Source of the DNA: Limibacter armeniacum
GTDB taxonomy: Bacteria > Bacteroidota > Bacteroidia > Cytophagales > Flammeovirgaceae
Direction of reading: 5' to 3'
Assembly (NCBI RefSeq): GCF_036880985.1
Contig: NZ_JBAJNO010000009.1
Span: 1,674,001 to 1,738,000 of the forward strand
DNA length: 64,000 nucleotides
Below the pieces are notes generated by a model that was given only the letters and a program-made list of their open reading frames with translations, had not been told where the DNA came from and did no database searches. Shown here piece by piece: positions 9,462 through 17,803 of the stretch. Each line of letters starts with the position of its first letter. The first letter of the stretch is position 1. Position numbers and translations under genes: made by a program.

Positions 9462-9552
9462 AAAATCCAACTAGCGTCTTGTAAAGACTGGCCTGTGTTC
9501 GTCTGCGGCAGACCACTTGTCTTTGCCTTTACAAGGCGTGGGTTCGGATTTT
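9462..9552. repeat. Long imperfect inverted repeat, attC-like in shape
   Basis: Arms of about 25 bases (9462-9486 and 9527-9552) pair imperfectly: AAAATCC-AAC...CTTGTAAAG against the reverse complement of CTTTACAAGG...GGATTTT. The centre holds a second small palindrome, GTCTGCGGCAGAC (9501-9513). The outer ends resemble integron attC ends (ATCCAAC, but the right end is GTTCGGAT with one extra base). No integron integrase is present. It may instead be an end or scar of the adjacent insertion sequence. Confidence 0.4.
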
Positions 9553-9577
9553 ACTTTTGGCTTTGATACCGGCCACC

Positions 9578-9900
9578 TTACCACGCAAATCCATTGGGGC
9601 AGCTCACTAACTCTATCACTGCCAACATTAGCACCTGCCCGTTAGTATAAGCGTATTTGTAAATCTTCTCATATTTGAGGCTCCACCAGAACCACTTACG
9701 GTGGTTCTTCCCTTTCCATCCATACTGATTTTCACGCCCTCGTCAATCAGCTAATTGGTGAGTACTTCACTAGTAAACTGCGCCCCTTGGTCTATGTTGA
9801 CGATCTCGGGCCTATCATATGTCTCGATACATTCTTGCATGGTCTTTGGATTGTCTACTTTAGTTTTAAATTCTAGGGTGAATTTTCTTTTGCATTTCAT
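9578..9900 (-). pseudogene. IS3-family transposase remnant with internal deletion
   Basis: Read from an ATG at 9900, the first codons give an OrfA-like start (MKCKRKFTLEFKTKV). This is joined by deletion to an OrfB rve/DDE-domain fragment (YDRPEIVNIDQGAQFTSEVL, then LIDEGVKISMDGKGRTT). An in-frame TAG interrupts it after LTN, and the C-terminal stretch WWSLKYEKIYKYAYTNGQ is in another frame. DQGxQFTS and SMDGKGR are hallmark segments of IS3-family OrfB. More than half of the element is missing, so it cannot transpose. It lies between the restriction operon and vsr, which suggests past rearrangement here. Confidence 0.75.
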
Positions 9901-9919
9901 GGTACTGCAACTAAATAAA

Positions 9920-10393
9920 TTATTGATTTAAGCGGCAGTCCGATTTGTGGGGTAACTGTATACTTCTTAGAAAACCGTTGAGCTTATTCAAAATCACATT
10001 TTGTTTTTCTTCATTATATTTTATTTCACATTCCCATATAGTAATTACATTCCATCCTTCTCTCAAAAGATCCATCTTATGGATAATATCATTAGCACGG
10101 TTTCTTGCAATTTTCCAACGCCAAAACTCTGTATTAGATTTAGGGAGCCTGAAATACTTGCAGTTTTGATGCCCATGCCAAAAGCAACCATGCACAAAAA
10201 TCACGGTCTTGTATTTAGGTAAGATTATATCAGGCTTCCCAGAAAGCAACCGACCTCTATATTTGCCATGAAGCCTGAACCTAAACCCATAACGATGTAG
10301 GAACCGACGAATAATTAGCTCAGGTTTCGTATTCTTACCTTTGATAGAGGACATGATTTTACTTCGCACTTCGCTACTGAATTTGTCAGGCAT
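9920..10393 (-). CDS. vsr: Very short patch repair (Vsr) endonuclease
   Basis: Nicks next to T:G mismatches that arise when 5-methylcytosine deaminates, starting very short patch repair in the cytoplasm. The 157-residue protein is of normal family length. The signature is complete: RSKIMSSIKGKNTKPEL at the N-terminus, LLSGKPDIILPKYKTVIFVHGCFWHGH with the catalytic Asp and zinc-site residues, and NRANDIIHKMDLLREGWNVITIWECE. It is transcribed against the restriction operon and separated from it by an IS3 remnant. Vsr genes usually accompany m5C methyltransferases, so it probably guards the sites methylated by M1 and M2. Confidence 0.95.
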   Translation of the reverse strand: MPDKFSSEVRSKIMSSIKGKNTKPELIIRRFLHRYGFRFRLHGKYRGRLLSGKPDIILPKYKTVIFVHGCFWHGHQNCKYFRLPKSNTEFWRWKIARNRANDIIHKMDLLREGWNVITIWECEIKYNEEKQNVILNKLNGFLRSIQLPHKSDCRLNQ

Positions 10394-10811
10394 AGCTTTT
10401 GGTAGAGAAGTTACGGAATATTCTTTTTCTTCTTTCTTTGCCCTTCCTCATGTTCCTTATTTCCTTTGGTTACCTTCCTTTCAAAGTATTTAGCGTCAAG
10501 TCACATAGGAACACCAAAAACAACAATGATGATGGCAAACACTCTTATATCAGTCAAGTAATCGGTAATTGGCGAGGTTAGCCACTCAACAAACTACATT
10601 ATTAGTATTTTATCCATAGCATTCGATTTTCAGTTACGTAAGTTAATAATCTAAAGACTCTCCAAAACAATTAGGATCGAAAATCTAGTATGATGCCTCA
10701 ATTAGAAGTCTCCCCTATTTCATTTTGACTCGCCTATCAAAAGAGATAGGATTCCCCATATTGACTAACTATAAATCAGCAAAATAGAGGAAGGGCCAGC
10801 TTTTAAGTCAA

Positions 10812-10985
10812 TTAAGCGATTTCAACTATCCTATTGATTGAATGGGAGAGAATTTGTCTTAGTACAACCTTGAGCCATTCGTATGGATCGTTACCATAGG
10901 TTTTATAATTCATGAATAAGACATGAAGATAACTGAATTTTCAGCTGTCTGCTTACCCCCGCAAACATATAGTTTCTCATGAGTT
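10812..10985 (-). pseudogene. IS66-family transposase (TnpC) C-terminal remnant
   Basis: The minus strand encodes NYKTYGNDPYEWLKVVLRQI followed by LSHSINRIVEIA and a stop, which closely resembles the IS66 TnpC C-terminus (typically G-INPYEWLKDVL-RI--HPINRI-ELLP). Upstream, RNYMFAG fits the conserved RKN-LFAG block but is in a different frame. Only this tail survives. The surrounding 10394-11116 stretch holds no other gene I can support; a plus-strand 60-codon frame at 10399-10581 has no recognisable features. Confidence 0.6.
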
Positions 10986-11116
10986 CATCAGCATGCTAGC
11001 ATAGGTCTTCACGCTGAGGTCAGGCGTGATCACCTCGTAGATCAACTGTATTTCAAATCGAGACAATGGTGAAATAAGATCTATGATCAGTAGCCCTTAT
11101 CTAATAACTATTAATC

Positions 11117-11536
11117 CTACTTCCGTGGGATAGTGTCCATTTTCTCTACAATTTTTTCAGAAACTTTTTCCACACTCCTACCAATCACATACCCTCCAAT
11201 TCCTAGCTCCAGCAGTTCCCAAAATTGAGGCTCTAGTTCCGTGTTAGGCAACCCAAAAGCTGGGGCTGCAAACTTGGCGTACAAGATCACAAAGCCAAAA
11301 CTGAGCATCAGGATAGGACGCCAAAGACGCTGGAGCATATTGCCATTGGTCTCTGCCATCACTATCTGCATTTTAAGGTGTGTCAGTTGTGTAAGATGCT
11401 GTAAGATCATATCAGAGAATTGGTGCTTAAGCTGTAGTTTCTCCTCTTTGGTAGTGGTAATATTGTCAATCAGGTGATCCGTTTTTTCAATCAGTTCTCC
11501 AGCAGAAGCAGTTAGTAGTTTTTTAATCCAATCCAT
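11117..11536 (-). CDS. Holin-like membrane protein
   Basis: A 139-residue protein with a helical N-terminal half rich in charged residues and two hydrophobic segments (about residues 70-90, RPILMLSFGFVILYAKF, and about 108-120, ELLELGIGGYVIGRSVEK). The ending GGYVIGRSVEKV resembles the three-helix phage/GTA holin family, in which a conserved G-Y-GRS segment precedes the C-terminus. Holins open the inner membrane so that endolysin can reach peptidoglycan. It is the last gene of the long minus-strand block, and its ATG overlaps the preceding stop by one base. A muramidase is encoded upstream in the same block, which supports a lysis role. Confidence 0.65.
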   Translation of the reverse strand: MDWIKKLLTASAGELIEKTDHLIDNITTTKEEKLQLKHQFSDMILQHLTQLTHLKMQIVMAETNGNMLQRLWRPILMLSFGFVILYAKFAAPAFGLPNTELEPQFWELLELGIGGYVIGRSVEKVSEKIVEKMDTIPRK

Positions 11537-12246
11537 TAGTTATCTTTGATAAGGCATTTACTCCATTGATCAGCCATTGCATTAGCAATTCCTTGAAATG
11601 TCTTCGACCTAATTCTTTGTCGTTCTTCCTTAGGTTTGAAGCTAGCTTCATAATACCACTTGGGCTGTTTTTTCTTTTTGCCATTTTTATCTACCCATGT
11701 CACAAAGTCTCCTGAGGAGACGACATTGGTAAACTCTAATGCAGGCAAGTTTTTCAACCATAAGCATGTTTTCTTTTGAAATGAGTCACCGAACTGGTAG
11801 GGTTGTATAATCTGATCTGGTCTTCTTATTTGTGAACTTATCACGGAAACAGGGTTTTCAATTGCAATGTGATCAATTGGAGCTTCCATCAGATCTTTAA
11901 CAAACTCCAAAGCCTTTTTCCGTTTATGCCATCGATCCTTATTTTTGGTTCCATTCTTATTATATAACCATGCATTGCCACTTACTGCTAAGTACGTACA
12001 TGGAGGATGTGCAATCATCATATCATACTTGCCGGAGTATGCTTCTTCTAAAGCATCTCCTTGAATATGCCATTCGGGATATTGCCCTGATGTTTCTTTT
12101 ATATCACAACTGAAAGCAGTAAAGCCAATATCTCTAAATGCCTTGGTCACTGTTTGAGATTCCTCACATGCAACCAATACTTTGGGAGCCTTATTTTGGG
12201 TTAAGACAAACCCTAACCCTGACAAGGCTAGTAACTCTATTATCAT
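11536..12246 (-). CDS. Phage-type cytosine methyltransferase-like protein with hydrophobic N-terminus
   Basis: Small m5C-methyltransferase-like protein of the type found in phages, 236 residues. Visible elements are an AdoMet-binding start VLVACEESQTVTKAF, SCDIKET, HPPCTYLAVSG with the putative catalytic Cys, IENP (in the position of the ENV motif) and a closing SKTFQGIANAMADQW. Phage homologues usually begin at the V-LVACE strand. Here about 21 extra residues (MIIELLALSGLGFVLTQNK) form a hydrophobic segment with no later Met available as a start, so the protein may be membrane-attached. It lies one base from the ATPase gene and overlaps the holin-like gene. Confidence 0.72.
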   Translation of the reverse strand: MIIELLALSGLGFVLTQNKAPKVLVACEESQTVTKAFRDIGFTAFSCDIKETSGQYPEWHIQGDALEEAYSGKYDMMIAHPPCTYLAVSGNAWLYNKNGTKNKDRWHKRKKALEFVKDLMEAPIDHIAIENPVSVISSQIRRPDQIIQPYQFGDSFQKKTCLWLKNLPALEFTNVVSSGDFVTWVDKNGKKKKQPKWYYEASFKPKEERQRIRSKTFQGIANAMADQWSKCLIKDN

Positions 12247-12247
12247 C

Positions 12248-12856
12248 TTACTTCTTGTCTATCAACTCTTCTTCAAATACACTATACTTATAATCCTCCC
12301 CTTCCGAATAGCGGTTCTTCTCCGCCACCGCAATCCCTCCTTTTTCAATCTGGATCACGGCTTGTGCATCGTATTCACTCATCAGTCCTCCCCTAGCCGT
12401 TCCGCCAGTGGTACTTTGAAAAATGACCAGGAAGAAAGTATTCGGAAATTCCTTGCGTAGCTTGTCGAAATCTTCCTGTTTTACGCCTTTAATTTTGCTG
12501 AATGAATCGATGGCGACTACATCAAATTGTTTGGCTGCTTTTCGGATATCTTGCATGCCATTGGGAGCGTCTGAGGTGATATAGACTTTGGGCTGGTACC
12601 CTTTTTGGATATAGGCATCGGTCATGGATTTGACCAGCTTGGAATTGCGGTCTATTTCCAGGGAGAAGTAAGCCACCTTAAAATGCTTTTTGGCAAAAGC
12701 ATTCATCAGCTGATAGAGAAAGCGGGTTTTACCGGCTCCTTTAACGCCTCTGAGTACCAAGGCATATTCTTTTCGTTCGACGGCATGAAGGAATTTGCCA
12801 ATGTCTCCATCCAGATAGATCAATTGGCTGTTGTGGCCTACCGTATCAATCGGCAC
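12248..12856 (-). CDS. RecA-fold P-loop ATPase, C-terminal part of a -1 frameshift product
   Basis: ATPase domain with Walker A GVKGAGKT (residues 37-44), Walker B FDVVAIDS (Asp117) and a RadA/DnaB-like end (FLVIFQSTTGGTARGG, AVAEKNRYSEG). The frame has no good start: GTG at 12856 is the first possibility, and the frame stays open for 30 more codons up to base 12946. There it meets the stop of the upstream gene at an A_AAA_AAG slippery site followed by a hairpin. A -1 shift would join it to the 413-residue protein and give about 645 residues. My recollection of related Bacteroidota proteins has both parts in one chain. Its role is unknown; DNA transactions are likely. Confidence 0.8.
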   Translation of the reverse strand: MPIDTVGHNSQLIYLDGDIGKFLHAVERKEYALVLRGVKGAGKTRFLYQLMNAFAKKHFKVAYFSLEIDRNSKLVKSMTDAYIQKGYQPKVYITSDAPNGMQDIRKAAKQFDVVAIDSFSKIKGVKQEDFDKLRKEFPNTFFLVIFQSTTGGTARGGLMSEYDAQAVIQIEKGGIAVAEKNRYSEGEDYKYSVFEEELIDKK

Positions 12857-12907
12857 TAGATTTCCGATAACCTTGGACTGTTGTTTTTGGGCTTGGCTTT
12901 GGGGAAT

Positions 12908-12954
12908 GCTACCAACGGTTGCCCCGCTTGGGTTGGTAGCATTTACTTTTTTGA
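12908..12954 (-). promoter_or_regulatory. Programmed -1 ribosomal frameshift signal
   Basis: On the minus strand the zero frame reads TCA AAA AAG TAA, which contains the canonical slippery heptamer A_AAA_AAG (12952-12946) directly before the stop. After a 5-nt spacer comes a perfect 9-bp stem, GCTACCAAC (12940-12932) and GTTGGTAGC (12916-12908), with a 15-nt loop. Slipping back one base continues as GTA AAT GCT... for 30 sense codons and enters the ATPase frame exactly. This is the layout of dnaX-type frameshifting: heptamer, 5-8 nt spacer, stem-loop. Confidence 0.82.
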
Positions 12955-14184
12955 CAATCCACAGGCGCAGTGAATGCCATTCAGTGCCATAGGTGAGATT
13001 GGAATCATGCTTTCCTTGGCCTGCAGGTATTGGTTGAGCGCTGATTTGGCTTCCTTGATTTCCTTATGGAAAATATCTTTAGACGTCACCTGCTCTTTTC
13101 CCAAAGCACTGTTGATGCGGTTAAGCAAACGTTCTACCTTAGGCTTATCAGGGTTGATGCTGCCTTCCAAACCGATAAAGGATTTGAGCAAAACGACAGA
13201 GGTTCTTACCCGGTTCTCATTGGCTGCATGAACCACTTTTTCAAAGAAATCTTGACCTGCTTTACTCTTGATTTCAACATTAACCAGTTCTTCCTCTTTG
13301 GTATTCTTGAGTATTTGCGCCAATAGTTGATGAGCTTGCTGCAGCAGTGAGGCATACTTGGCTTCTTTCTGCACCTTCTGCTCTACCATCCTTCGCTCCA
13401 TATCCTGATACACTCCCAATAGCTGTTTACGGGTCTTTTCTTTTCCGATTAGCGCTTTAAAACGGCGAAGCAAACGGATATCTTCAGTAAAATGAGAGAT
13501 CAGTGTAGGTTGCTTTTTGGTTGTTGCGGCTTTCGGTGCAGGAGCCTTTTTAACCGTCTTTGCAATAGAAGTAGCACCTTCCTTATTAGACTGAAGTAAC
13601 CCGCTTTTGATAGGGTCTTCAAAGAAGAAAAATACATCGTTTCCGTCTTTGTGGCTGCTTATCCACTGGACATATCCTTTTTCAAATTTCCATTCAGTGG
13701 CTTTTCCCCAAGTCATGGAAACACCTGAATCTTTATTGCCTTCGTAGCTGGTGGTAAAATCAGAAGTCCCGACTTTTGTCACGGTACGCTTAAACTTCTC
13801 CTTTTCGGCAAATACTTTCTCCTTGATTGATGATAGCGTAAAGTGCGAGATATTCTTCTCATTAAAGAAGGTAGACTTACCTCCATACACGACGTAAAGC
13901 GTCATTCCTTTTTTGAGAAACCGTTTGAGTTCCGCCAAGCTTTTTGCTGCAGCAGTAGCCTTACTTGCTTTTGTTTTAGGTGCTGCCTTGGGCTTTTCCT
14001 GTTTATCGACAGCCTTATTCAATTTGTCCAGGTATAAATCCACAACACGCTTAATGGCTTCACTCTGACTGTATGCAGGAAGCAGTTTTTCCATTTGCTG
14101 ATCTGTCTTTTGCAAAGCGTCCGGCAGTTGGGAGAAGTTGATATCTTTTCGTTGGGTGAGATAGTTTTTAATTGTGATTGACAT
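12943..14184 (-). CDS. Helical-repeat protein; zero-frame product upstream of the frameshift site
   Basis: A 413-residue protein of unknown function. It begins with a helical segment (about 1-60), then a Lys/Ala-rich linker (about 61-85), a beta-rich domain (GMTLYVVYGGKSTFF ... GYVQWISSHKDGNDVFFFFEDP, about 90-195), a second basic linker, and two related helical repeats (RLLRRFKALIGKEKTRKQLL and VVLLKSFIGLEG...). It closes with MIPISPMALNGIHCACGLSKK. The motif SPMALNG recurs in the transglutaminase-like protein of this block. The stop is embedded in a -1 frameshift signal, so two products are expected: this short form and a fusion carrying the ATPase domain. Confidence 0.75.
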   Translation of the reverse strand: MSITIKNYLTQRKDINFSQLPDALQKTDQQMEKLLPAYSQSEAIKRVVDLYLDKLNKAVDKQEKPKAAPKTKASKATAAAKSLAELKRFLKKGMTLYVVYGGKSTFFNEKNISHFTLSSIKEKVFAEKEKFKRTVTKVGTSDFTTSYEGNKDSGVSMTWGKATEWKFEKGYVQWISSHKDGNDVFFFFEDPIKSGLLQSNKEGATSIAKTVKKAPAPKAATTKKQPTLISHFTEDIRLLRRFKALIGKEKTRKQLLGVYQDMERRMVEQKVQKEAKYASLLQQAHQLLAQILKNTKEEELVNVEIKSKAGQDFFEKVVHAANENRVRTSVVLLKSFIGLEGSINPDKPKVERLLNRINSALGKEQVTSKDIFHKEIKEAKSALNQYLQAKESMIPISPMALNGIHCACGLSKK

Positions 14185-14197
14185 GGTAGTTCGTTTA

Positions 14198-17100
14198 TTA
14201 GATTTCCAACAATGCTAGTTCTAGTTCCAGGGCTAAGGCTTCTACTTCGATCAGTGCCAGCTCTGTAGCTTCCTCTTTTGGTCGTGAGTTTGGTTTATTC
14301 TCTGTCTTTGGAATGACACAATGGGTATGATCAATATCCTTAAACTGATAACTCAGCAGGTAATTCAGGTTTTTAAACTCCTTTACCCGCTGCTCGATAG
14401 AAGCTCCGGACACTGCCATTTCCTTTTTCTTTTGGGCAATTCGTCTGGCGACTTCCAGAAAGTAGTTATCCGACTGAATACGCTGACGGTCCTTTTCAAT
14501 AGCCTGATATTCCCGTTTCAGTTCATCGATCAGTCCTTGAATATTATCTTCAGGCGTTAAGCCTTTTGGCGTCAGAATTTGAGAGATAATCTTGTTGTAC
14601 TTCTTAAGTGCTTCCTTGAATTTCTCCACCTTTAATCCTCCATAGAATTCTTTGTACAGGCGACTGAAAATGGTTCGTATGCGGATAATGTCCTTGTCAT
14701 TGATCGAAGAACTTTTTATTACTTTCTCCAGTGTTTCTTCGTGCAGCGCAATTCCCTTTCTGGCTTCATCCTGCAGTTTCTTGGTGTCAAACCGCTTTTT
14801 GATTTCTTCCTCTGAAGGCTTGTTGCGGATAAAGTCATAGCTTTCCAACCGTTCGAATCGGGTACGGATTTCTTTCAGCACTTCATCCCGGTAGTGGTGA
14901 TAATTGCTTTTGATTGACTGAAATTCCTCCAGCAATTCAATATTGCTTTGCACCTGACTTCTCAGTCCAATAATCTCCTTGTATTCGATCTTGATATCGT
15001 GTTCAGCGAGTACCTTTTCATCCGAGATCAGAGCATACTTCACCTCATTGGTATCCAGCGATTCTTCATCCAGTACGTTGCCACGATCAGAGCGGTACCA
15101 TAGGTCATTGATACGGGCAGACTTTTCATCCAGCTTCTGAAAGACAAATACGTCCATGGAGTTTTCCACCAGTGGCATCACGATACGTACAAAGCCAAAT
15201 TCATTCTTCTGTCTCCAGATCCTTCCTTCCAGCTGACGGATATCGGTGGGGTTCCAATTGGGATAACAGTTATAAATCACCGTTCCCTTTTTCTGCAGGT
15301 TGATTCCCTCCTTGATCGTAGAGGTACCGATCAGCACCTTACAGGTTCCTTCCAGAAAAGCATTCTTGATCTTTTCCTTATTAGTTTGCGAAATGCCACC
15401 GGAAATAATCTCCACTTCGTCCACCTTCTGACGAGGGTTAAACTTGGTGGTGATGTTTCGCTTGAAGCCTACTTTCTCTTCCAGGTACTGCTTGATAAAT
15501 GGGAAATAGTCTTTGCCCCGGTCGATATAAAGTACCTGCCCCGACACTGCCTCTCCACGCTTTTCATGATACTGCTTCACGCTTTGAATACAGTCCAGCG
15601 AATATTTGATCTTGGGTGATGACTCCACAAAATCCATATAGCTCTTAGGCGCTGAACCCTTGTAAATATAAGGCGACAGCGCATTGTTCAGCGAGTCATT
15701 CATAATGCGCAGCAATCGTCCGGGGTCGTTACGACTGGCTCCTTTGGAGGCTTGTTCAGAGAGCTTATCCTGTATTTCCTTTTGCTCTGGTGTCATCTGC
15801 AGGTAAGTCAGCGTTTGCTCCTTAACAGGCAGCCTAACCAATTCCCCATTGCGCACCTCGCTTACTTTCGGCAGGTTGATCTTGCAAGGTCTTGGCACAC
15901 CTGCTTCCTCTCCGGTTTTGTAGTTGATATGGTTGTAAAGGAGTTTCTGCAATACCAATCGGTTATTGAAAGAGCGTACCACGTTTTTCTCCACAATCCG
16001 ACCATCAGCCCCAACGGCATATTCAGTTGTTTCCAGCACAAACGTCTCGAAGAAATCATTGATATTGAAAAGGTCCATCTGCACCAGTTGCTCACGAGCC
16101 ACCAGGGAAAGCATGGAATAAACTTCCAGCGGGCTATTGGAAAAGGGAGTTGCAGTCAGCAGCATCACATTGCGGCCAAACTTTCGCTGAATATAGTTGC
16201 AGATAAAGAAGGCTTTCAACCCTTGAAAAGACGGTTCGGAACCGTTCTGCAAATGGAATCGCTTAACGGATTTACCGTCTTCTTCTTCGGACCTGCCTTT
16301 GACACTGGTAAAGATGTTTTTCATATTGTGGGCCTCATCGATTACGATATAGTCAAAGCCCAAGGTCTCCACATCCGCAATGGTACCCGACTGCCCCACC
16401 CCTATCTTTTCACGGTATTTCTCATTGGCTTTTTCCTTGGCACGTTCAGAGAAATCTTCCTGATCCAGGATATTGGACAGCTCATTGATAAACTGCATTT
16501 CCACATTGTCACCAAAGCCCAATTTCTTAAAGCCTTCGTAAGTCACCAGCGTAATGGACTTAGCCGGAAGTACTTTGTTAAGGTCGATCGACTTTTCAAT
16601 GCCTGCGCCTAAGTTATACCACTCATTGATCGTAATACCTGTGCCGGTCAAGATGCCATTCAGCTGCTCCCCTCCTTCATGCTTGCCAACCATTTCCGCA
16701 ATCCAGTTGCTATAAGTCGGGTTGGGTACCACCACCAGCGGACGTTTGCATTTTCCGGACTGAATGGCTGAAGCCAACTCTGAAATAGCGGTGATCGTTT
16801 TGCCCACGCCGACATCATAGGCGATAATGCCGGAGCCTGTCATTTCCATAAAGGCCACTCCCTCCCGCTGTGCTTTCCGCAACTCAAAAGGAAAGCCATG
16901 GAAAGTAGGCGACACATCCAAGGCAATCGGTACCTTCTGATAGTTGACATCAGAATGTCCATTGTAAAGACGGTTCCAGTGAATATCGATCTTTTGTTGA
17001 TCGCTGATCTCCAAGGCACGGTAAAGGAATTCTGAAAAAAGACGTTCGCCTTCATCCCGGGTCAGTTTCTTGATCGACTTCCAGGCTTCCTTATCCACAT

Positions 17101-17803
17101 AACGGGGTTTCGGATTAGACAGCAGATAGTAATTGACAATATCATTGGCCGAAATGCCTCCCTTGATTTCATTGGAGTCAATCGCATACAACCAGCTTGA
17201 ATAAGCTTCCTGCAGCGTGCGCTCCTCTTCCAGAATCACACCGGTCTCATCTCGCAAAGTGCTGACCTTAAAGTTCAGGGCAAACTGAGAAATGGATAGA
17301 ATCTTTGGTCTTTCGGATGCCTGAGGGTTGGTAATGGTTAACCGCTTGGGGGTGTTCTTCTGAATCACCTCCAGATGGTGCTGATAGATCACTTCCCCAA
17401 ACTGTTTGACAATCGTTTCCTGCAACGCTTCCACTTCTTTCAGGCGGTCATACATATTGCCATAGGTGAAAACTGCATAAGGCACATAACCTTTTTCGGT
17501 TACGTATAACGCCTTTCGCTTCACCAGTTGTTGCAGGTCTTTTTCAGTGCCTTTTAGCAAGTACTTCTGGGATTGCAGCCAGTTGGTCATCGGTACATTC
17601 TGCTGGCGTTTGTACCATACCCAAGCTTTGATTTCATCTTCGGTAATGCCTTTGTTCAGGCGCTGGACGGTGGTGTCAAAATCTCCGGCAGGTGCATTGC
17701 CTAATCCATCCACTGAAGCGATCAGTGCCTCCAAGGATTTTTGGTGGGTACGGATCAGTTGCTGTATATGGGGCGCAAGTTGGCCCCTGTATCGTTTTAT
17801 CAT
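14198..17803 (-). CDS. Large SNF2-type superfamily II helicase/ATPase
   Basis: DNA-dependent ATPase of 1201 residues. Motifs are Walker A DVGVGKT (330-336), VVVPNPTYSNW (motif Ia), DEAH (489-492), LLTATPFSNSP (motif III), GTSTIKEGINLQKKG (motif V) and RQLEGRIWRQKNEFG (motif VI). It is preceded by about 300 residues of accessory domain and followed by a long coiled-coil C-terminal part. Such helicases beside an N6-adenine methyltransferase are common in Bacteroidota plasmids and phages. Its ATG overlaps the stop of the upstream 148-residue gene (ATGA). The last 20 residues (ELALIEVEALALELELALLE) form an Ala/Leu/Glu tail that is shared in pattern with the neighbouring protein. Confidence 0.9.
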   Translation of the reverse strand: MIKRYRGQLAPHIQQLIRTHQKSLEALIASVDGLGNAPAGDFDTTVQRLNKGITEDEIKAWVWYKRQQNVPMTNWLQSQKYLLKGTEKDLQQLVKRKALYVTEKGYVPYAVFTYGNMYDRLKEVEALQETIVKQFGEVIYQHHLEVIQKNTPKRLTITNPQASERPKILSISQFALNFKVSTLRDETGVILEEERTLQEAYSSWLYAIDSNEIKGGISANDIVNYYLLSNPKPRYVDKEAWKSIKKLTRDEGERLFSEFLYRALEISDQQKIDIHWNRLYNGHSDVNYQKVPIALDVSPTFHGFPFELRKAQREGVAFMEMTGSGIIAYDVGVGKTITAISELASAIQSGKCKRPLVVVPNPTYSNWIAEMVGKHEGGEQLNGILTGTGITINEWYNLGAGIEKSIDLNKVLPAKSITLVTYEGFKKLGFGDNVEMQFINELSNILDQEDFSERAKEKANEKYREKIGVGQSGTIADVETLGFDYIVIDEAHNMKNIFTSVKGRSEEEDGKSVKRFHLQNGSEPSFQGLKAFFICNYIQRKFGRNVMLLTATPFSNSPLEVYSMLSLVAREQLVQMDLFNINDFFETFVLETTEYAVGADGRIVEKNVVRSFNNRLVLQKLLYNHINYKTGEEAGVPRPCKINLPKVSEVRNGELVRLPVKEQTLTYLQMTPEQKEIQDKLSEQASKGASRNDPGRLLRIMNDSLNNALSPYIYKGSAPKSYMDFVESSPKIKYSLDCIQSVKQYHEKRGEAVSGQVLYIDRGKDYFPFIKQYLEEKVGFKRNITTKFNPRQKVDEVEIISGGISQTNKEKIKNAFLEGTCKVLIGTSTIKEGINLQKKGTVIYNCYPNWNPTDIRQLEGRIWRQKNEFGFVRIVMPLVENSMDVFVFQKLDEKSARINDLWYRSDRGNVLDEESLDTNEVKYALISDEKVLAEHDIKIEYKEIIGLRSQVQSNIELLEEFQSIKSNYHHYRDEVLKEIRTRFERLESYDFIRNKPSEEEIKKRFDTKKLQDEARKGIALHEETLEKVIKSSSINDKDIIRIRTIFSRLYKEFYGGLKVEKFKEALKKYNKIISQILTPKGLTPEDNIQGLIDELKREYQAIEKDRQRIQSDNYFLEVARRIAQKKKEMAVSGASIEQRVKEFKNLNYLLSYQFKDIDHTHCVIPKTENKPNSRPKEEATELALIEVEALALELELALLEI

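Noticed and set aside
9462-9552. Integron attC site
   Set aside because: Left end fits RYYYAAC but the right end does not fit GTTRRRY exactly, and no integron integrase is present; kept only as an inverted repeat.
10399-10581. 60-codon plus-strand frame after vsr
   Set aside because: Hydrophobic start but no family, no ribosome binding site, and it lies in a region of IS remnants.
12859-12942. 28-codon frame starting ATG just after the stop of the 413-residue gene
   Set aside because: It ends at a TAG that merely overlaps the GTG of the ATPase frame; the -1 frame explains the same stretch better through the slippery site and hairpin.
15752-16612. Long plus-strand open frame of 286 codons inside the helicase gene
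   Set aside because: It is antisense to a clear SF2 helicase with complete motifs, and its translation has no domain-like features.
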